Below, one piece after another: positions 28,547 through 37,140 of a stretch of DNA of 64,000 nt. Position 1 is the first letter of the stretch. Each line of letters begins with the position of its first letter. A model generated the notes under the pieces. The model did no database searches. It saw only the letters and a list, made by a program, of their open reading frames with translations, and was not told where the DNA came from. The DNA comes from Sphingobacterium sp. (GTDB lineage: Bacteria > Bacteroidota > Bacteroidia > Sphingobacteriales > Sphingobacteriaceae). The stretch spans positions 1 to 64,000 of the forward strand of contig JAITLV010000011.1 in the NCBI GenBank assembly GCA_031277685.1, read 5' to 3'. The translations under genes and the position numbers were made by a program.

Positions 28547-30985
28547 CTAAAAGGAATAACCAATGGAAACCATAATATTTCTTGGAGCACCTGCAAAGGC
28601 ACGTGTGTAGTCAAATCCACCTAAAAAATAATATTTATCAAACACATTGTTCAGATTGACCGCCATCTTCATTGCGCCGACGTGGTAATAAGCGGCTGCA
28701 TTCACAGTGGTATAAGATGGCCACTGTCCCCACAGCGCATTTCCTTCACCATCTTTTCCAATGCTATTGTCCATCCGCTTACTGTCTACATAATAAACTC
28801 CAGCACCGAACCCAAGTCCTTTAAGTGATGTATGGGAAAACACATATTTCAACCAAGCACTAGCCATATTTTTGGGTGCTCCTGGTAGCGCCTGCCCTAC
28901 TTCTGACGCAACAGAAGAAGCTTTCACTTCAGTGTGGTTAAAGGTATAATTTGCCATCACCTGAAACTCTTTGGTCAACTGTCCTCGAACATCTAGCTCA
29001 ACGCCCTGCGATAGTGCTTTTCCTGACTGTCTATATTCAGGTAGCCCAGAGTCATTGATTGCACCTGTTGCTATAAGCATATTTCTACGTTCGATCTGAA
29101 ACAAAGAAAGATCCATTTGCAGCTGATCATTGAAAAAGCCTGTCTTCAGTCCAGTTTCAATCTGAAAACTACGTTCAGCTTCAAAAGCCTTGTCTGCACC
29201 ATAATCCTTATAGTTCTGGATAAAATTGGCACCGACCGGAACAAAACCCTGTGAGTAACTTGCAAAATAGTTAATCTGTCTATTGATTCCATAGGTCAGA
29301 CCAAAGCGGGGTAATAACGCATTCTGTGTGGCATGAAAACGATTCTGTCCATCAATCGTCTCGGAAGAATAATGTTCGTGCCGCAAGCCCACAATTAGTT
29401 TCAGACGATCTGCAATGCTGATTTGATCCTGTATGTATTTTCCTGTCGTTTTATAAGGACTCAAAAAAGGGTACGCAACCTGTGTACGCCAGACATAGTT
29501 GGTCAGATCATGCGTCGTATAGGTCGGGTTGTTCAAATCAAAAGTCAGTGGAACCACTTTACCATCCACAGTTTGTTGTCGTGCTTCCCGCAATTGATTT
29601 TCCTTATCACCACGATATTGTGCAAAGTCGACCCCTGCGACAATATGATGATCAATTTTATCTCCTAGCAGATCCCATTTCAGATAGCCGACCACATTGT
29701 CGGTATAGTCACGACCATGACGGTCAAAAAACCGCATATTCATGATGGTATTATGAGGAGCATCCGCAAACGTATTTAATGTACGGTGTTCATTGACATC
29801 TTCCTGATAGATAGATTTCATATAACTTACATTCAGGCTTACATTTTCCGCTAGTCGTTGCGCCAATCGTCCACTGAGCGAAAAAGTTTTGGAATTATAA
29901 AAATCAGATGGCTGACTTAAGGTAAATGAACGTGGCAAAGCATAGAAATTATTTTCTTTTATCCCCATACCTCGATCCAGATAACCATTAAATTGGTTGT
30001 ATACCACATCGATATCCACGGTAGTCCCCGCAGCAGGTTTAAAAGTAAATGAAGGAGCCAGCATGATCCGCTTCTGGCGGTTCACATCACGAAAGGTTTT
30101 GCTATCCTCATATCCTGCATTAAAACGATAGAGAATCCTTTTTGCACTATCCAGAGGACCACCCAGATCTACCGTAGTACGCATGGTTTCAAAACTTCCC
30201 GCCGCAAAACTCACATGTCCCTTAAAATCCTCTAACGGCTTTTTGGTGGTCATATTGATGGTACCCCCTGGTACAATATCGCCAAAAAGTGAAGCACCCG
30301 GGCCTTTCAATACTTCAAGATTTTCGAGATTGATCGTTAGTGGCGAATTATAATAACTATTGCCATAACCATAGCCCGATCGAAGACCATTAACCAAGCG
30401 AACTCCAGTTTCGTAACCACTTTTAAAACCACGGATGACGACATCATCATAAGATGACGCCTCAGTTACTCCAGCCAGATCCTGAACCAAAGCTCCTGTT
30501 GTAAATGCTTGCTTATCCTCAATAAATTCCTTACTCAATACGGCTACGGATTGCGGTAAATCTTTCAGCTTGCCAGCGAACTTCCCACCCAATTCCATAT
30601 TATTTGTCAAATATGAATTATTTCGTCTTCCGGTCACCAATACTTCATCCAAGGTCTGATCCCCTTCTTCCATGAGCAGTCGAACACCTTTTTTAGGGTT
30701 CCAGGTTGTTTCATCAATAAGAACAAGCTGTGATTTGTAACCAATTGCTTCGGCACGCAATTGTACCGGAAAAGTTGCCGCGGCAGTAAATATAAATTCA
30801 CCGTTCTTACCCGTGCTAACCTTTTGCACCTGATCGCCTAGTGTTAAGGTTACCCCAGAAATCGGGTCCCCATTTTCATCTTGTATTTTTCCAAAGATCG
30901 TAAAGCTCTGCTGTGCGTAAACAGCCACTGGTGCCACTGCACTTGCTAATAATGCGAAAGCGAGTGCTTTCATCGTGTTTTTCAT
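28547..30985 (-). CDS. TonB-dependent receptor, siderophore-receptor type, probable nickel receptor
   Basis: An 812-residue outer-membrane receptor. It has a signal peptide (about 1-24, AVYAQ), a CarboxypepD_reg-like domain (30-110) and DEVLVTGRRNN as TonB-box-like segment. The plug contains LPQSVAVLSKEF and PGASLFGDIVPGGTINMTTKKP, both typical of siderophore receptors, and the barrel ends in MVSIGYSF. The ligand class cannot be read directly. It is encoded between urease and a FecBCD-like importer followed by hypAB, so transport of nickel or a nickel chelate is the best inference. Confidence 0.88.
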   Translation of the reverse strand: MKNTMKALAFALLASAVAPVAVYAQQSFTIFGKIQDENGDPISGVTLTLGDQVQKVSTGKNGEFIFTAAATFPVQLRAEAIGYKSQLVLIDETTWNPKKGVRLLMEEGDQTLDEVLVTGRRNNSYLTNNMELGGKFAGKLKDLPQSVAVLSKEFIEDKQAFTTGALVQDLAGVTEASSYDDVVIRGFKSGYETGVRLVNGLRSGYGYGNSYYNSPLTINLENLEVLKGPGASLFGDIVPGGTINMTTKKPLEDFKGHVSFAAGSFETMRTTVDLGGPLDSAKRILYRFNAGYEDSKTFRDVNRQKRIMLAPSFTFKPAAGTTVDIDVVYNQFNGYLDRGMGIKENNFYALPRSFTLSQPSDFYNSKTFSLSGRLAQRLAENVSLNVSYMKSIYQEDVNEHRTLNTFADAPHNTIMNMRFFDRHGRDYTDNVVGYLKWDLLGDKIDHHIVAGVDFAQYRGDKENQLREARQQTVDGKVVPLTFDLNNPTYTTHDLTNYVWRTQVAYPFLSPYKTTGKYIQDQISIADRLKLIVGLRHEHYSSETIDGQNRFHATQNALLPRFGLTYGINRQINYFASYSQGFVPVGANFIQNYKDYGADKAFEAERSFQIETGLKTGFFNDQLQMDLSLFQIERRNMLIATGAINDSGLPEYRQSGKALSQGVELDVRGQLTKEFQVMANYTFNHTEVKASSVASEVGQALPGAPKNMASAWLKYVFSHTSLKGLGFGAGVYYVDSKRMDNSIGKDGEGNALWGQWPSYTTVNAAAYYHVGAMKMAVNLNNVFDKYYFLGGFDYTRAFAGAPRNIMVSIGYSF

Positions 30986-31317
30986 CTATCTATTTTTTTT
31001 CATCGGTCAGATGGTACTTATCCAATTTAAAATTCACGTCTAGTTCGTCCATTACTATGCGATTTTAAATACAACAAGACCAACTGGAATTCTTTGCTAT
31101 TATCAACAATGAAGGCATTTGAGCGACTCTTTATTGCTTTGCGACCACTCATGATAGCTTCATCATTTTTCTATTTTAGTACTTATTTGAAAGGCAATTT
31201 ACCAACCTTTAAACAGTATTATCAAAGCGTATTATTGCTCGATTAAAGCGTTTTAGGCCTACTTTCAAGGTGAGTAACGACTATACTGCTTTCAAACAGA
31301 ATTCAGCTTGAGTTACC
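30986..31317 (-). promoter_or_regulatory. Upstream region of the TonB receptor gene
   Basis: This 332-bp gap contains no ORF or recognisable riboswitch; in particular I saw no cobalamin box. Two direct copies of AAAGCGT at 31224 and 31245 are spaced 21 bp, two helical turns, and may be a regulator site. It probably carries the promoter of the receptor gene. Confidence 0.35.
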
Positions 31318-31899
31318 TTATTTTGAAAGTTCCAATTCGGCTGAATATTTCATGTTAGCGACCTTCCCGATCAGAAGATCCATGTGAATTGTTGGAAAAC
31401 CAGATTCATCACAAAATTTACTGAGCTGAAATCCCTGTTTTAACCAAAATTCATGTGCTCCTTCCAAAAAAGGATGGGTATGCAGGTAAAGTCTTTCAAT
31501 TCCTTTCTTTTCTGCAACAGCTATCAATCGGCTAAATAGAGCCGTTCCAAGTCCCGACCGGCGATAATTGGGATCAACAAAAAGCCGTGCTACCTCAACA
31601 GTCCTCCGCGCATCTAAATCCAAATGCGGAAAGCGATAGTCGTAAGCGAGCATTCCGATTACACCAACTAATTTCCCATTAGGATCTTTAGCCTGTAGAA
31701 ATACCCCCACTTGATCATCGAGATATACCTGTTTAAAATCCCGTAGATCATTGGGGACCTTGTTTGGGTCGAGCATAGGAAACAGCTGCTTCCGAAATTC
31801 AATAACATAGGGTAACACCGTGTCCAGATCCAGCACAGTAACTACACTTATTGAGATATCTTGGAGAGGACCTGTTATTTGAGCACCTATTTTATTCAT
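31318..31899 (-). CDS. GNAT family N-acetyltransferase
   Basis: A 193-residue GNAT protein. The acetyl-CoA-binding motif A is VARLFVDPNYRRSGLGTALF around residues 104-122, with RRSGLG as the pyrophosphate loop. Strand beta-5 is ERLYLHTHPFL, and EGAHEFWLKQGFQ matches the usual C-terminal helix. The substrate is unknown. It lies between the TonB receptor and the ABC importer, 70 bp from the latter and on the same strand. A role in making or modifying a metal chelator is possible but only inferred. Confidence 0.85.
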   Translation of the reverse strand: MNKIGAQITGPLQDISISVVTVLDLDTVLPYVIEFRKQLFPMLDPNKVPNDLRDFKQVYLDDQVGVFLQAKDPNGKLVGVIGMLAYDYRFPHLDLDARRTVEVARLFVDPNYRRSGLGTALFSRLIAVAEKKGIERLYLHTHPFLEGAHEFWLKQGFQLSKFCDESGFPTIHMDLLIGKVANMKYSAELELSK

Positions 31900-31970
31900 A
31901 TTTTTTTCGTTTTTAGCCGCGATACCGCCACTACATGTATAAGCTTTTTGGCAAATGATTCTTCAGCCTA

Positions 31971-32798
31971 TTATAAGTTGCTATGTATTTCATCTGGAAC
32001 GGAGGATTTTAGTGAGGCGATGTTCTGTTCATGAAGCTTAGGCACAAACATCCATTTACCTTGGTTCTCTAAACTTATCAATGGCAATTGATAAGTCTCT
32101 TCCAATACCTCCCTGACCTGCTCTCTATTCATCTCTTGCAGATCGACCAAGGTATTATCCTGCATCAGATAAAAGTGATCACCAAAAAGGTAAGCCATAT
32201 TGGGATCATGCATAACACAGAGTACTGTTGTGCCCTCCATTGCTAGTTCTTTGGCAGTTCGTAAAACTGCAATCTGATATTTCAGATCAAGATGGTTGGT
32301 TGGTTCATCTAACAGTAATAGATCCGGCTGCTGCACCAATACACGGCAAAGCAATACCAACTGTCGTTCCCCGCCCGATAATGCCGTATATGGTTTGTGC
32401 TTTAGATGTGTTAGATTAAATTTGTCCAAAATCGTATCCACAGCCTCAAAATCTTCCTTTCTGGGCGAGAAACGGGAGAAAGACGCACGCCCGGTTAAGA
32501 TAACATCAGCCACTTTAAAAGGAAAAGTTGTCTGGTGAAACTGGTTTAAGAAACCCAATTTAAGTGCATTCGACTTACCTATTTTCCAGTTTCTACGCTC
32601 AGTATCACCGATCATTACTGATCCTTGATAATATTTCTCCAGTCCAGCGATAACATTAAACAATGTTGACTTGCCGCTACCATTCCTTCCCAGAATCACA
32701 GAAAGCTTTCCTTTGGGAAAAGAGACATTGATGTTCCTCAAAATGGTATCCTTGCCATAAGCAAAGGACAGCTTTTCGATATGGATGGATTTGCTCAT
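31971..32798 (-). CDS. ABC transporter ATP-binding protein, FecE/BtuD type
   Basis: A 275-residue ATPase: Walker A GRNGSGKST at residues 37-45, the Q-loop after LGFLNQ, signature LSGGERQ near 138, Walker B LLLLDEPTNHLD near 157 and the switch His in VMHD. It pairs with the FecCD-type permease directly upstream (4-base overlap) and the binding protein before that. Proteins of this group power import of chelated iron, cobalamin or other metals; here nickel is inferred from hypAB and urease. Confidence 0.92.
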   Translation of the reverse strand: MSKSIHIEKLSFAYGKDTILRNINVSFPKGKLSVILGRNGSGKSTLFNVIAGLEKYYQGSVMIGDTERRNWKIGKSNALKLGFLNQFHQTTFPFKVADVILTGRASFSRFSPRKEDFEAVDTILDKFNLTHLKHKPYTALSGGERQLVLLCRVLVQQPDLLLLDEPTNHLDLKYQIAVLRTAKELAMEGTTVLCVMHDPNMAYLFGDHFYLMQDNTLVDLQEMNREQVREVLEETYQLPLISLENQGKWMFVPKLHEQNIASLKSSVPDEIHSNL

Positions 32799-33811
32799 GA
32801 GTTCCAGTTAATTTCGTTTCGACGCATCAGATAGATAAAGAGTGGCGCACCGATGATCATCGTAAATACACCGATCGGAATTTCAAAAGGCATGACTGCT
32901 CGGGAAAAATCATCAATCAATAGCAAGAAGGTACCACCAATACTCATATTTGCCCACACGACAATATTGTTGTTTGGACCAAAAATCATCCGGCTGATAT
33001 GTGGAACAATGAGACCAAATAAGCTGATTACACCTACTGCGGCGACGGCTGATGCCGTTATCATTGTTGCGACACCGATCATCAGCAATTTCAATAGTTT
33101 CGGATTGACGCCTACTGCGATAGCTTCCTGATCTCCTAATGCCAACAAGTTCAGTTTCCAGCGCAATAAAATCAATATCACCAACCCGATTACGATTGGT
33201 AAAAAAGCATGCTGCACTTTTGACCAGGAGGCCGTATGGAGATTACCCATTGTCCACTGCACGATTGCCTGTAATTTATATGGATCACTGATGTATTGTA
33301 ACAAGGTAAGCATCGCTGTAAAAACTCCCGAAATAACCATACCCGCCAGGACCATTCCAATGATAGATGTTTTTAAACCTGCATTCGAGACAAAATAAGT
33401 CAAGGCTACAGCACAAACTCCAAATAGAAATGCCGAGACATTGACAGACAATAGCGGAAACAACATCGCCAAGGCCGCACCGAAAGCAGCCCCTGACGAT
33501 ATCCCCAAGGTAAAGGGATCGACAATAGGATTTCGAAAAATAGCCTGTAGTATCCCTCCAGATGAGGCAAGTGCAGCACCGACCATAAAGGTCAAAAGAA
33601 TTCGAGGCAAGCGTACCTGCCATAAAATGGTATCCATATTGCTCGACAATACCGTCGTGCCATTTCCTTGATAAAGGCCCAATTCCAGTCCGATACGTTG
33701 ACAAAGTTCAACAAAACCAATATTCTGACTGGAACCGATCAATAAAGACAACAGCAGCAATAACACTGGAAATATCACCAGCAATAACAACTTTTTTAAT
33801 TGAAATATCAT
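32795..33811 (-). CDS. FecCD-type ABC transporter permease
   Basis: A 338-residue membrane protein with about ten helices. Family hallmarks are RLPRILLTFMVGAALASSGG, FRNPIVDPFTLGISSGAAFGA (abridged), GLIVPHISRMIFGPNN and the C-terminal GVFTMIIGAPLFIYLM. It overlaps the ATPase gene and the binding-protein gene by 4 bases each, a tightly coupled importer operon. It works in the inner membrane, probably as a homodimer. Confidence 0.93.
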   Translation of the reverse strand: MIFQLKKLLLLVIFPVLLLLLSLLIGSSQNIGFVELCQRIGLELGLYQGNGTTVLSSNMDTILWQVRLPRILLTFMVGAALASSGGILQAIFRNPIVDPFTLGISSGAAFGAALAMLFPLLSVNVSAFLFGVCAVALTYFVSNAGLKTSIIGMVLAGMVISGVFTAMLTLLQYISDPYKLQAIVQWTMGNLHTASWSKVQHAFLPIVIGLVILILLRWKLNLLALGDQEAIAVGVNPKLLKLLMIGVATMITASAVAAVGVISLFGLIVPHISRMIFGPNNNIVVWANMSIGGTFLLLIDDFSRAVMPFEIPIGVFTMIIGAPLFIYLMRRNEINWNS

Positions 33812-34809
33812 TGAAGAAGTCCTGCTTTACCGTATAATTTTTCAAAAGCAACCGTCATATCCTGATCGAGCTGCTGCTTTGTATAACTAGGGAAGCACCA
33901 ATGCCGCACCTGTTTGGCAAAGAGCATAAACTTAACCGTATGAGGATCAAAAGGAAAAGAAGGTGACATCACGAATACCTGCTTATTTTTCACAGCCGGT
34001 AGTGCTGATAGCTCCTTTAATTTATAGACATCATCGCTTTTGGAATTCCATAGAATAATCAGATCGGGATTCCATTTATAGATAGTTTCAGCGCCTACAT
34101 TTGGAGCTTCCATTTCCAACGGACAGGCATTCGCAGCACCTGATAGACGGATCGCCATATCAATAAGACTTCCTCTTCCAGATGTTGAAAGCACCCGCCC
34201 TTTTGACCAGGCATAGTAAACTTTCTTTTGCTGTTGATCTACAGGAGCCGTCATCTTTTTGACCTCATCCCCTACAAATTTCACAATCTCTTCCGCACGT
34301 TCTTTCTTATCCAATAGTGTTCCTACACCTATAAGTTCATTAAAGATGCTTGTTTCATCTTTCGATGAAAATGTGAAGACAGGGATGCCCAGGTTTTCGA
34401 GCTGAGCAATATTATCTTGATCCGTATTGAATGTTAGTACAAGATCGGGGTTCAAACTCACGATACTTTCCACATTGTTGGCTTGTCCTCCGAAAGTGGG
34501 TGTTGCTATGCTTTTTTCAGCAATCCGTGGGTCCAGTTTGGATAAAAAAGCATAGGTATCTTCCATTTGATATACCTGTTCAGGAATACCGATGAGCCGA
34601 TCGCTCGCCTGTAACATATAGACCTCGTCCACAAGAGAAGGATAAAGGACAACAACACGTTTCGCGGCTTGATCCAGTGTGATCTCCTTGCCCCGACTAT
34701 CCTTGGCCTTTACCCCATTTTTATTTGTATTGGACGATTGGTTTTGGCATGCTTGTAGGCATGTAAACAAGATCAGCGACAACAGCAATGTATATGTTCT
34801 AATTTTCAT
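33808..34809 (-). CDS. Periplasmic metal-chelate binding lipoprotein, FecB/BtuF type
   Basis: A 333-residue substrate-binding protein. The lipobox LQAC at residues 18-21 predicts a lipoprotein. Two lobes joined by a long helix are indicated by AAKRVVVLYPSLVDEVYML, NVESIVSLNPDLVLTF and TIYKWNPDLIILWN. The histidine and cysteine residues near the end (KQVRHWCFPSY) are unusual and might matter for metal binding. Ligand identity is inferred from the nickel-related neighbours. The start overlaps the end of the UreE-like gene by 11 bases. Confidence 0.9.
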   Translation of the reverse strand: MKIRTYTLLLSLILFTCLQACQNQSSNTNKNGVKAKDSRGKEITLDQAAKRVVVLYPSLVDEVYMLQASDRLIGIPEQVYQMEDTYAFLSKLDPRIAEKSIATPTFGGQANNVESIVSLNPDLVLTFNTDQDNIAQLENLGIPVFTFSSKDETSIFNELIGVGTLLDKKERAEEIVKFVGDEVKKMTAPVDQQQKKVYYAWSKGRVLSTSGRGSLIDMAIRLSGAANACPLEMEAPNVGAETIYKWNPDLIILWNSKSDDVYKLKELSALPAVKNKQVFVMSPSFPFDPHTVKFMLFAKQVRHWCFPSYTKQQLDQDMTVAFEKLYGKAGLLQ

Positions 34810-35281
34810 TCTTTTTGTTATTCTTTAACTGTTGGCGAATCAAATTTTCAGACAGCAGTAATGCCTCTTCCAATTGAACAGACAAACCATATTTTGCTAC
34901 AACTTGTTCATAAAGCCTACCGTCATAGGGCAAACGAAATGATTGGCCCTGATCTACCTGAAAAATGGGCAAGTGTCTATTACCAACAAAATAACTAAAA
35001 TCTGCAAGCTGGACTAAATCTGTGGGATTAAACCTGATCGTCAAGGTCGGCTTAACAAGCACGACGGCCTGTAATTCCCCTTTACTATACAGCGCATCCC
35101 CATGATGCCATTCCTTTCCCTGTTCCAACTGCATCAGAATCATATGACCAGATGACGTATTTCGAGTCAAACGGCGCTTATGTATTTCAAACCATTCGAT
35201 ATATACGACATCGGTCGGTTCAGTATGCGATTGGAGTTGGGACACAATCCTATCTATTGGTACAGGCAATCTAGTCATCAT
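34799..35281 (-). CDS. Second UreE-like nickel chaperone
   Basis: A 160-residue protein with the two-domain plan of UreE. It aligns along its length with the operon UreE: VVYIEWFEIHKRRLTR matches LLIEWYESTKRIQRLR, HHGDALYSKGE matches QDGDILYEDEE, GNRHLPIF matches GNKHLPLF and LPYDGRLYEQVV matches MPYERSMYEWLT. The conserved metal-site histidine is H103. The tail lacks the Cys-Cys and His-His residues of the first copy and is instead rich in Asn and Lys. It lies between hypB and the importer genes, suggesting a hand-off from importer or HypB to urease. That role is inferred. Confidence 0.8.
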   Translation of the reverse strand: MMTRLPVPIDRIVSQLQSHTEPTDVVYIEWFEIHKRRLTRNTSSGHMILMQLEQGKEWHHGDALYSKGELQAVVLVKPTLTIRFNPTDLVQLADFSYFVGNRHLPIFQVDQGQSFRLPYDGRLYEQVVAKYGLSVQLEEALLLSENLIRQQLKNNKKNEN

Positions 35282-35369
35282 TATAGTAAGATATTTCGTT
35301 TATGCTTAACGATGAGATCAACAGCCATTTTATCTGATCGTTGATCCCATTTCATTCCGTTCGTATGTA

Positions 35370-36098
35370 CTATTTCGCTTCAGCCACGTTCCGTTGTTCT
35401 TTTTTTAACTGGACTTTTTCTTTCAACCAGTCACACCAAGTATCCAGTCCGTCGCCATGCAAAGTACTAATCGTAATTACGTCCAAATTCGGATTTACTT
35501 CACGCGCATCTTTTGTTACGGCATCAACTGAGAACGGCACGTAAGGTAATAAATCAGCTTTTGATACAAGCATCAATTCACTGGTCAGGAACATACGTGG
35601 GTATTTTTTTGGTTTATCGTCACCTTCGGTTGTCGCCAACAAAGTGACACGGTAATCTTCCCCTAAATCAAATGCTGAAGGACACAGTAAGTTGCCAACA
35701 TTCTCAATAAATAACAAATCAATACCATCAATATCGATGTGATCTAGCGCTTGTAAAATCATCTGAGCTTCGATATGACACATACCGCCAGTGACAATCT
35801 GCAAAGCATTTATACCGACCTCGCGCATACGCACCGCATCACGTTCGGTTTCAGGATCGCCCACCAAGACTGCAATGTTCAGATCCTTAGATAGACGCTT
35901 TCCAGTTTCTTGCATTAATGTTGTTTTGCCCGATCCTGGAGAAGAGCATACATTAATCACACATACATCTTTCAGTCTGTCGCGGATACTTTTGGCGACG
36001 TAATCATTTGCTTTTAGTAAATGTAGCGTTGTATTTTCACATTGAACCGAACCGACACGGTTGCCTAAACTTTTAGGACTTTGAGTATTGTCTGACAT
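35370..36098 (-). CDS. hypB: Nickel-insertion GTPase HypB
   Basis: A 242-residue SIMIBI GTPase. P-loop CSSPGSGKTT at residues 51-60, the G-domain metal site GGMCHIEA with C107 and H108, and FIENVGNLLCPS with C139 are all present. There is no N-terminal CxxCGC or polyhistidine segment, so it is the minimal form. HypB normally serves hydrogenase maturation; in Helicobacter pylori it also serves urease. With no hydrogenase gene here and urease nearby, urease is the likely client. It follows hypA by 12 bp. Confidence 0.95.
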   Translation of the reverse strand: MSDNTQSPKSLGNRVGSVQCENTTLHLLKANDYVAKSIRDRLKDVCVINVCSSPGSGKTTLMQETGKRLSKDLNIAVLVGDPETERDAVRMREVGINALQIVTGGMCHIEAQMILQALDHIDIDGIDLLFIENVGNLLCPSAFDLGEDYRVTLLATTEGDDKPKKYPRMFLTSELMLVSKADLLPYVPFSVDAVTKDAREVNPNLDVITISTLHGDGLDTWCDWLKEKVQLKKEQRNVAEAK

Positions 36099-36110
36099 GA
36101 TAAATGATTT

Positions 36111-36455
36111 TTAATCGTGTTTAAAAATTACTTTTGATATATAGAGTTCATTTCCTTGAACAATTGTACTCGAAGGCTGTCCACAGTCGCAGACAAATCG
36201 GTGAAAATGGACAGGAAAATTCTTCTGACAGTGTTCGCAATAGGCGATGATATCATTGACCACAACCTCCATCTCCATATCCCGATAATGGGTATTTTCC
36301 GTAATAAATGCGTCAAAAGCATTTTGGATCAATACAGGCTGCACATTGGACAATAGTCCTGCTGTCACCTGAATTTTCTGGATATCATCCACCCTGGTCT
36401 CGTAATGCGAGGTCAAGGTATCGAAGATATCTTTTACTATACTTAGCTCGTGCAT
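36111..36455 (-). CDS. hypA: Nickel metallochaperone HypA
   Basis: A 114-residue protein. The N-terminal nickel ligands MHE are present (MHELSIVKDIFDTL) and the zinc domain starts with CEHC near residue 73. The second half of the zinc site reads FVCDCGQPSS, that is C-x-C, whereas most HypA proteins have C-x-x-C. The reading frame is clean around it, so this is a real residue difference and not a sequencing artefact visible as a frameshift. It is the partner of HypB, and the first metal-chaperone gene of its operon. Confidence 0.93.
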   Translation of the reverse strand: MHELSIVKDIFDTLTSHYETRVDDIQKIQVTAGLLSNVQPVLIQNAFDAFITENTHYRDMEMEVVVNDIIAYCEHCQKNFPVHFHRFVCDCGQPSSTIVQGNELYISKVIFKHD

Positions 36456-36546
36456 TGGTATATTTTAAGAAATCAATAAAATAAAATTGAATTAGAAATT
36501 ACGAATTTTTGCGCTTTTTCTATCCGAAAAGAAAGCACAAAATGCG

Positions 36547-36945
36547 CTAAAATGGAATTTTCAATTGCTCGAAAAGCAAGAACCGTGCGATGGGAATCGG
36601 TTCAATATCCAGCATGTGTTGATAACGGTAGTCGTTCTGTAATGCCGAAGGCAGTATTTCATGCCAAAGCAAATCAACCATTATGATACAGCGATCTGTT
36701 AATGAATCCTGATTATTCTCAATATCCATTTCCGCGATAGACTGCACTGATGGATATAAAGGATCTAAATCTGGATTATTTATTTTTTGATGGGCTGAAA
36801 GCCGAAAGTTTACCTTGTTTGGGTTAGTTTTTAAGGAAAAAAGCGCCGGTTGAAAACTATCACTTTTCAGTACAATACTATTTGCATTTAAACTTTTAAA
36901 TGAAACAAACAGAACCGTAATCAGAAAAATAAAGTGCTTCCACAT
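36547..36945 (-). CDS. Small exported protein with LKIPF C-terminus, upstream of hypA
   Basis: A 132-residue protein with a short N-terminal signal (HFIFLITVLFVSF) and no other membrane segment. It ends FLLFEQLKIPF, closely matching the end of the protein at 28011 that precedes ureA. Middle residues include LLWHEILPSALQNDYRYQHMLD. It lies 90 bp before hypA on the same strand and seems to be the first gene of that operon. Function is unknown; involvement in nickel handling is inferred from the paired positions. Confidence 0.65.
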   Translation of the reverse strand: MWKHFIFLITVLFVSFKSLNANSIVLKSDSFQPALFSLKTNPNKVNFRLSAHQKINNPDLDPLYPSVQSIAEMDIENNQDSLTDRCIIMVDLLWHEILPSALQNDYRYQHMLDIEPIPIARFLLFEQLKIPF

Positions 36946-37140
36946 AGCTGCAAACTAACAAAGTAACAAGTCTTCCTTTGAAAACAATACAAAGTTACTA
37001 CCGATCAAATAACAAAAAGTAGCACAAATCTTGAATTTTATTTCACAAAATAGGAAAAGCCCAAAGAAAATTCCATAATTCTTCATATATTAAATTAAAA
37101 TTTGGTTAAAGGAAGATTAAAATGATCTTAGAGCCATAAA

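Noticed and set aside
30986..31317. Cobalamin riboswitch ahead of the TonB receptor
   Set aside because: The conserved B12-box and core of the class were not found on the minus strand.
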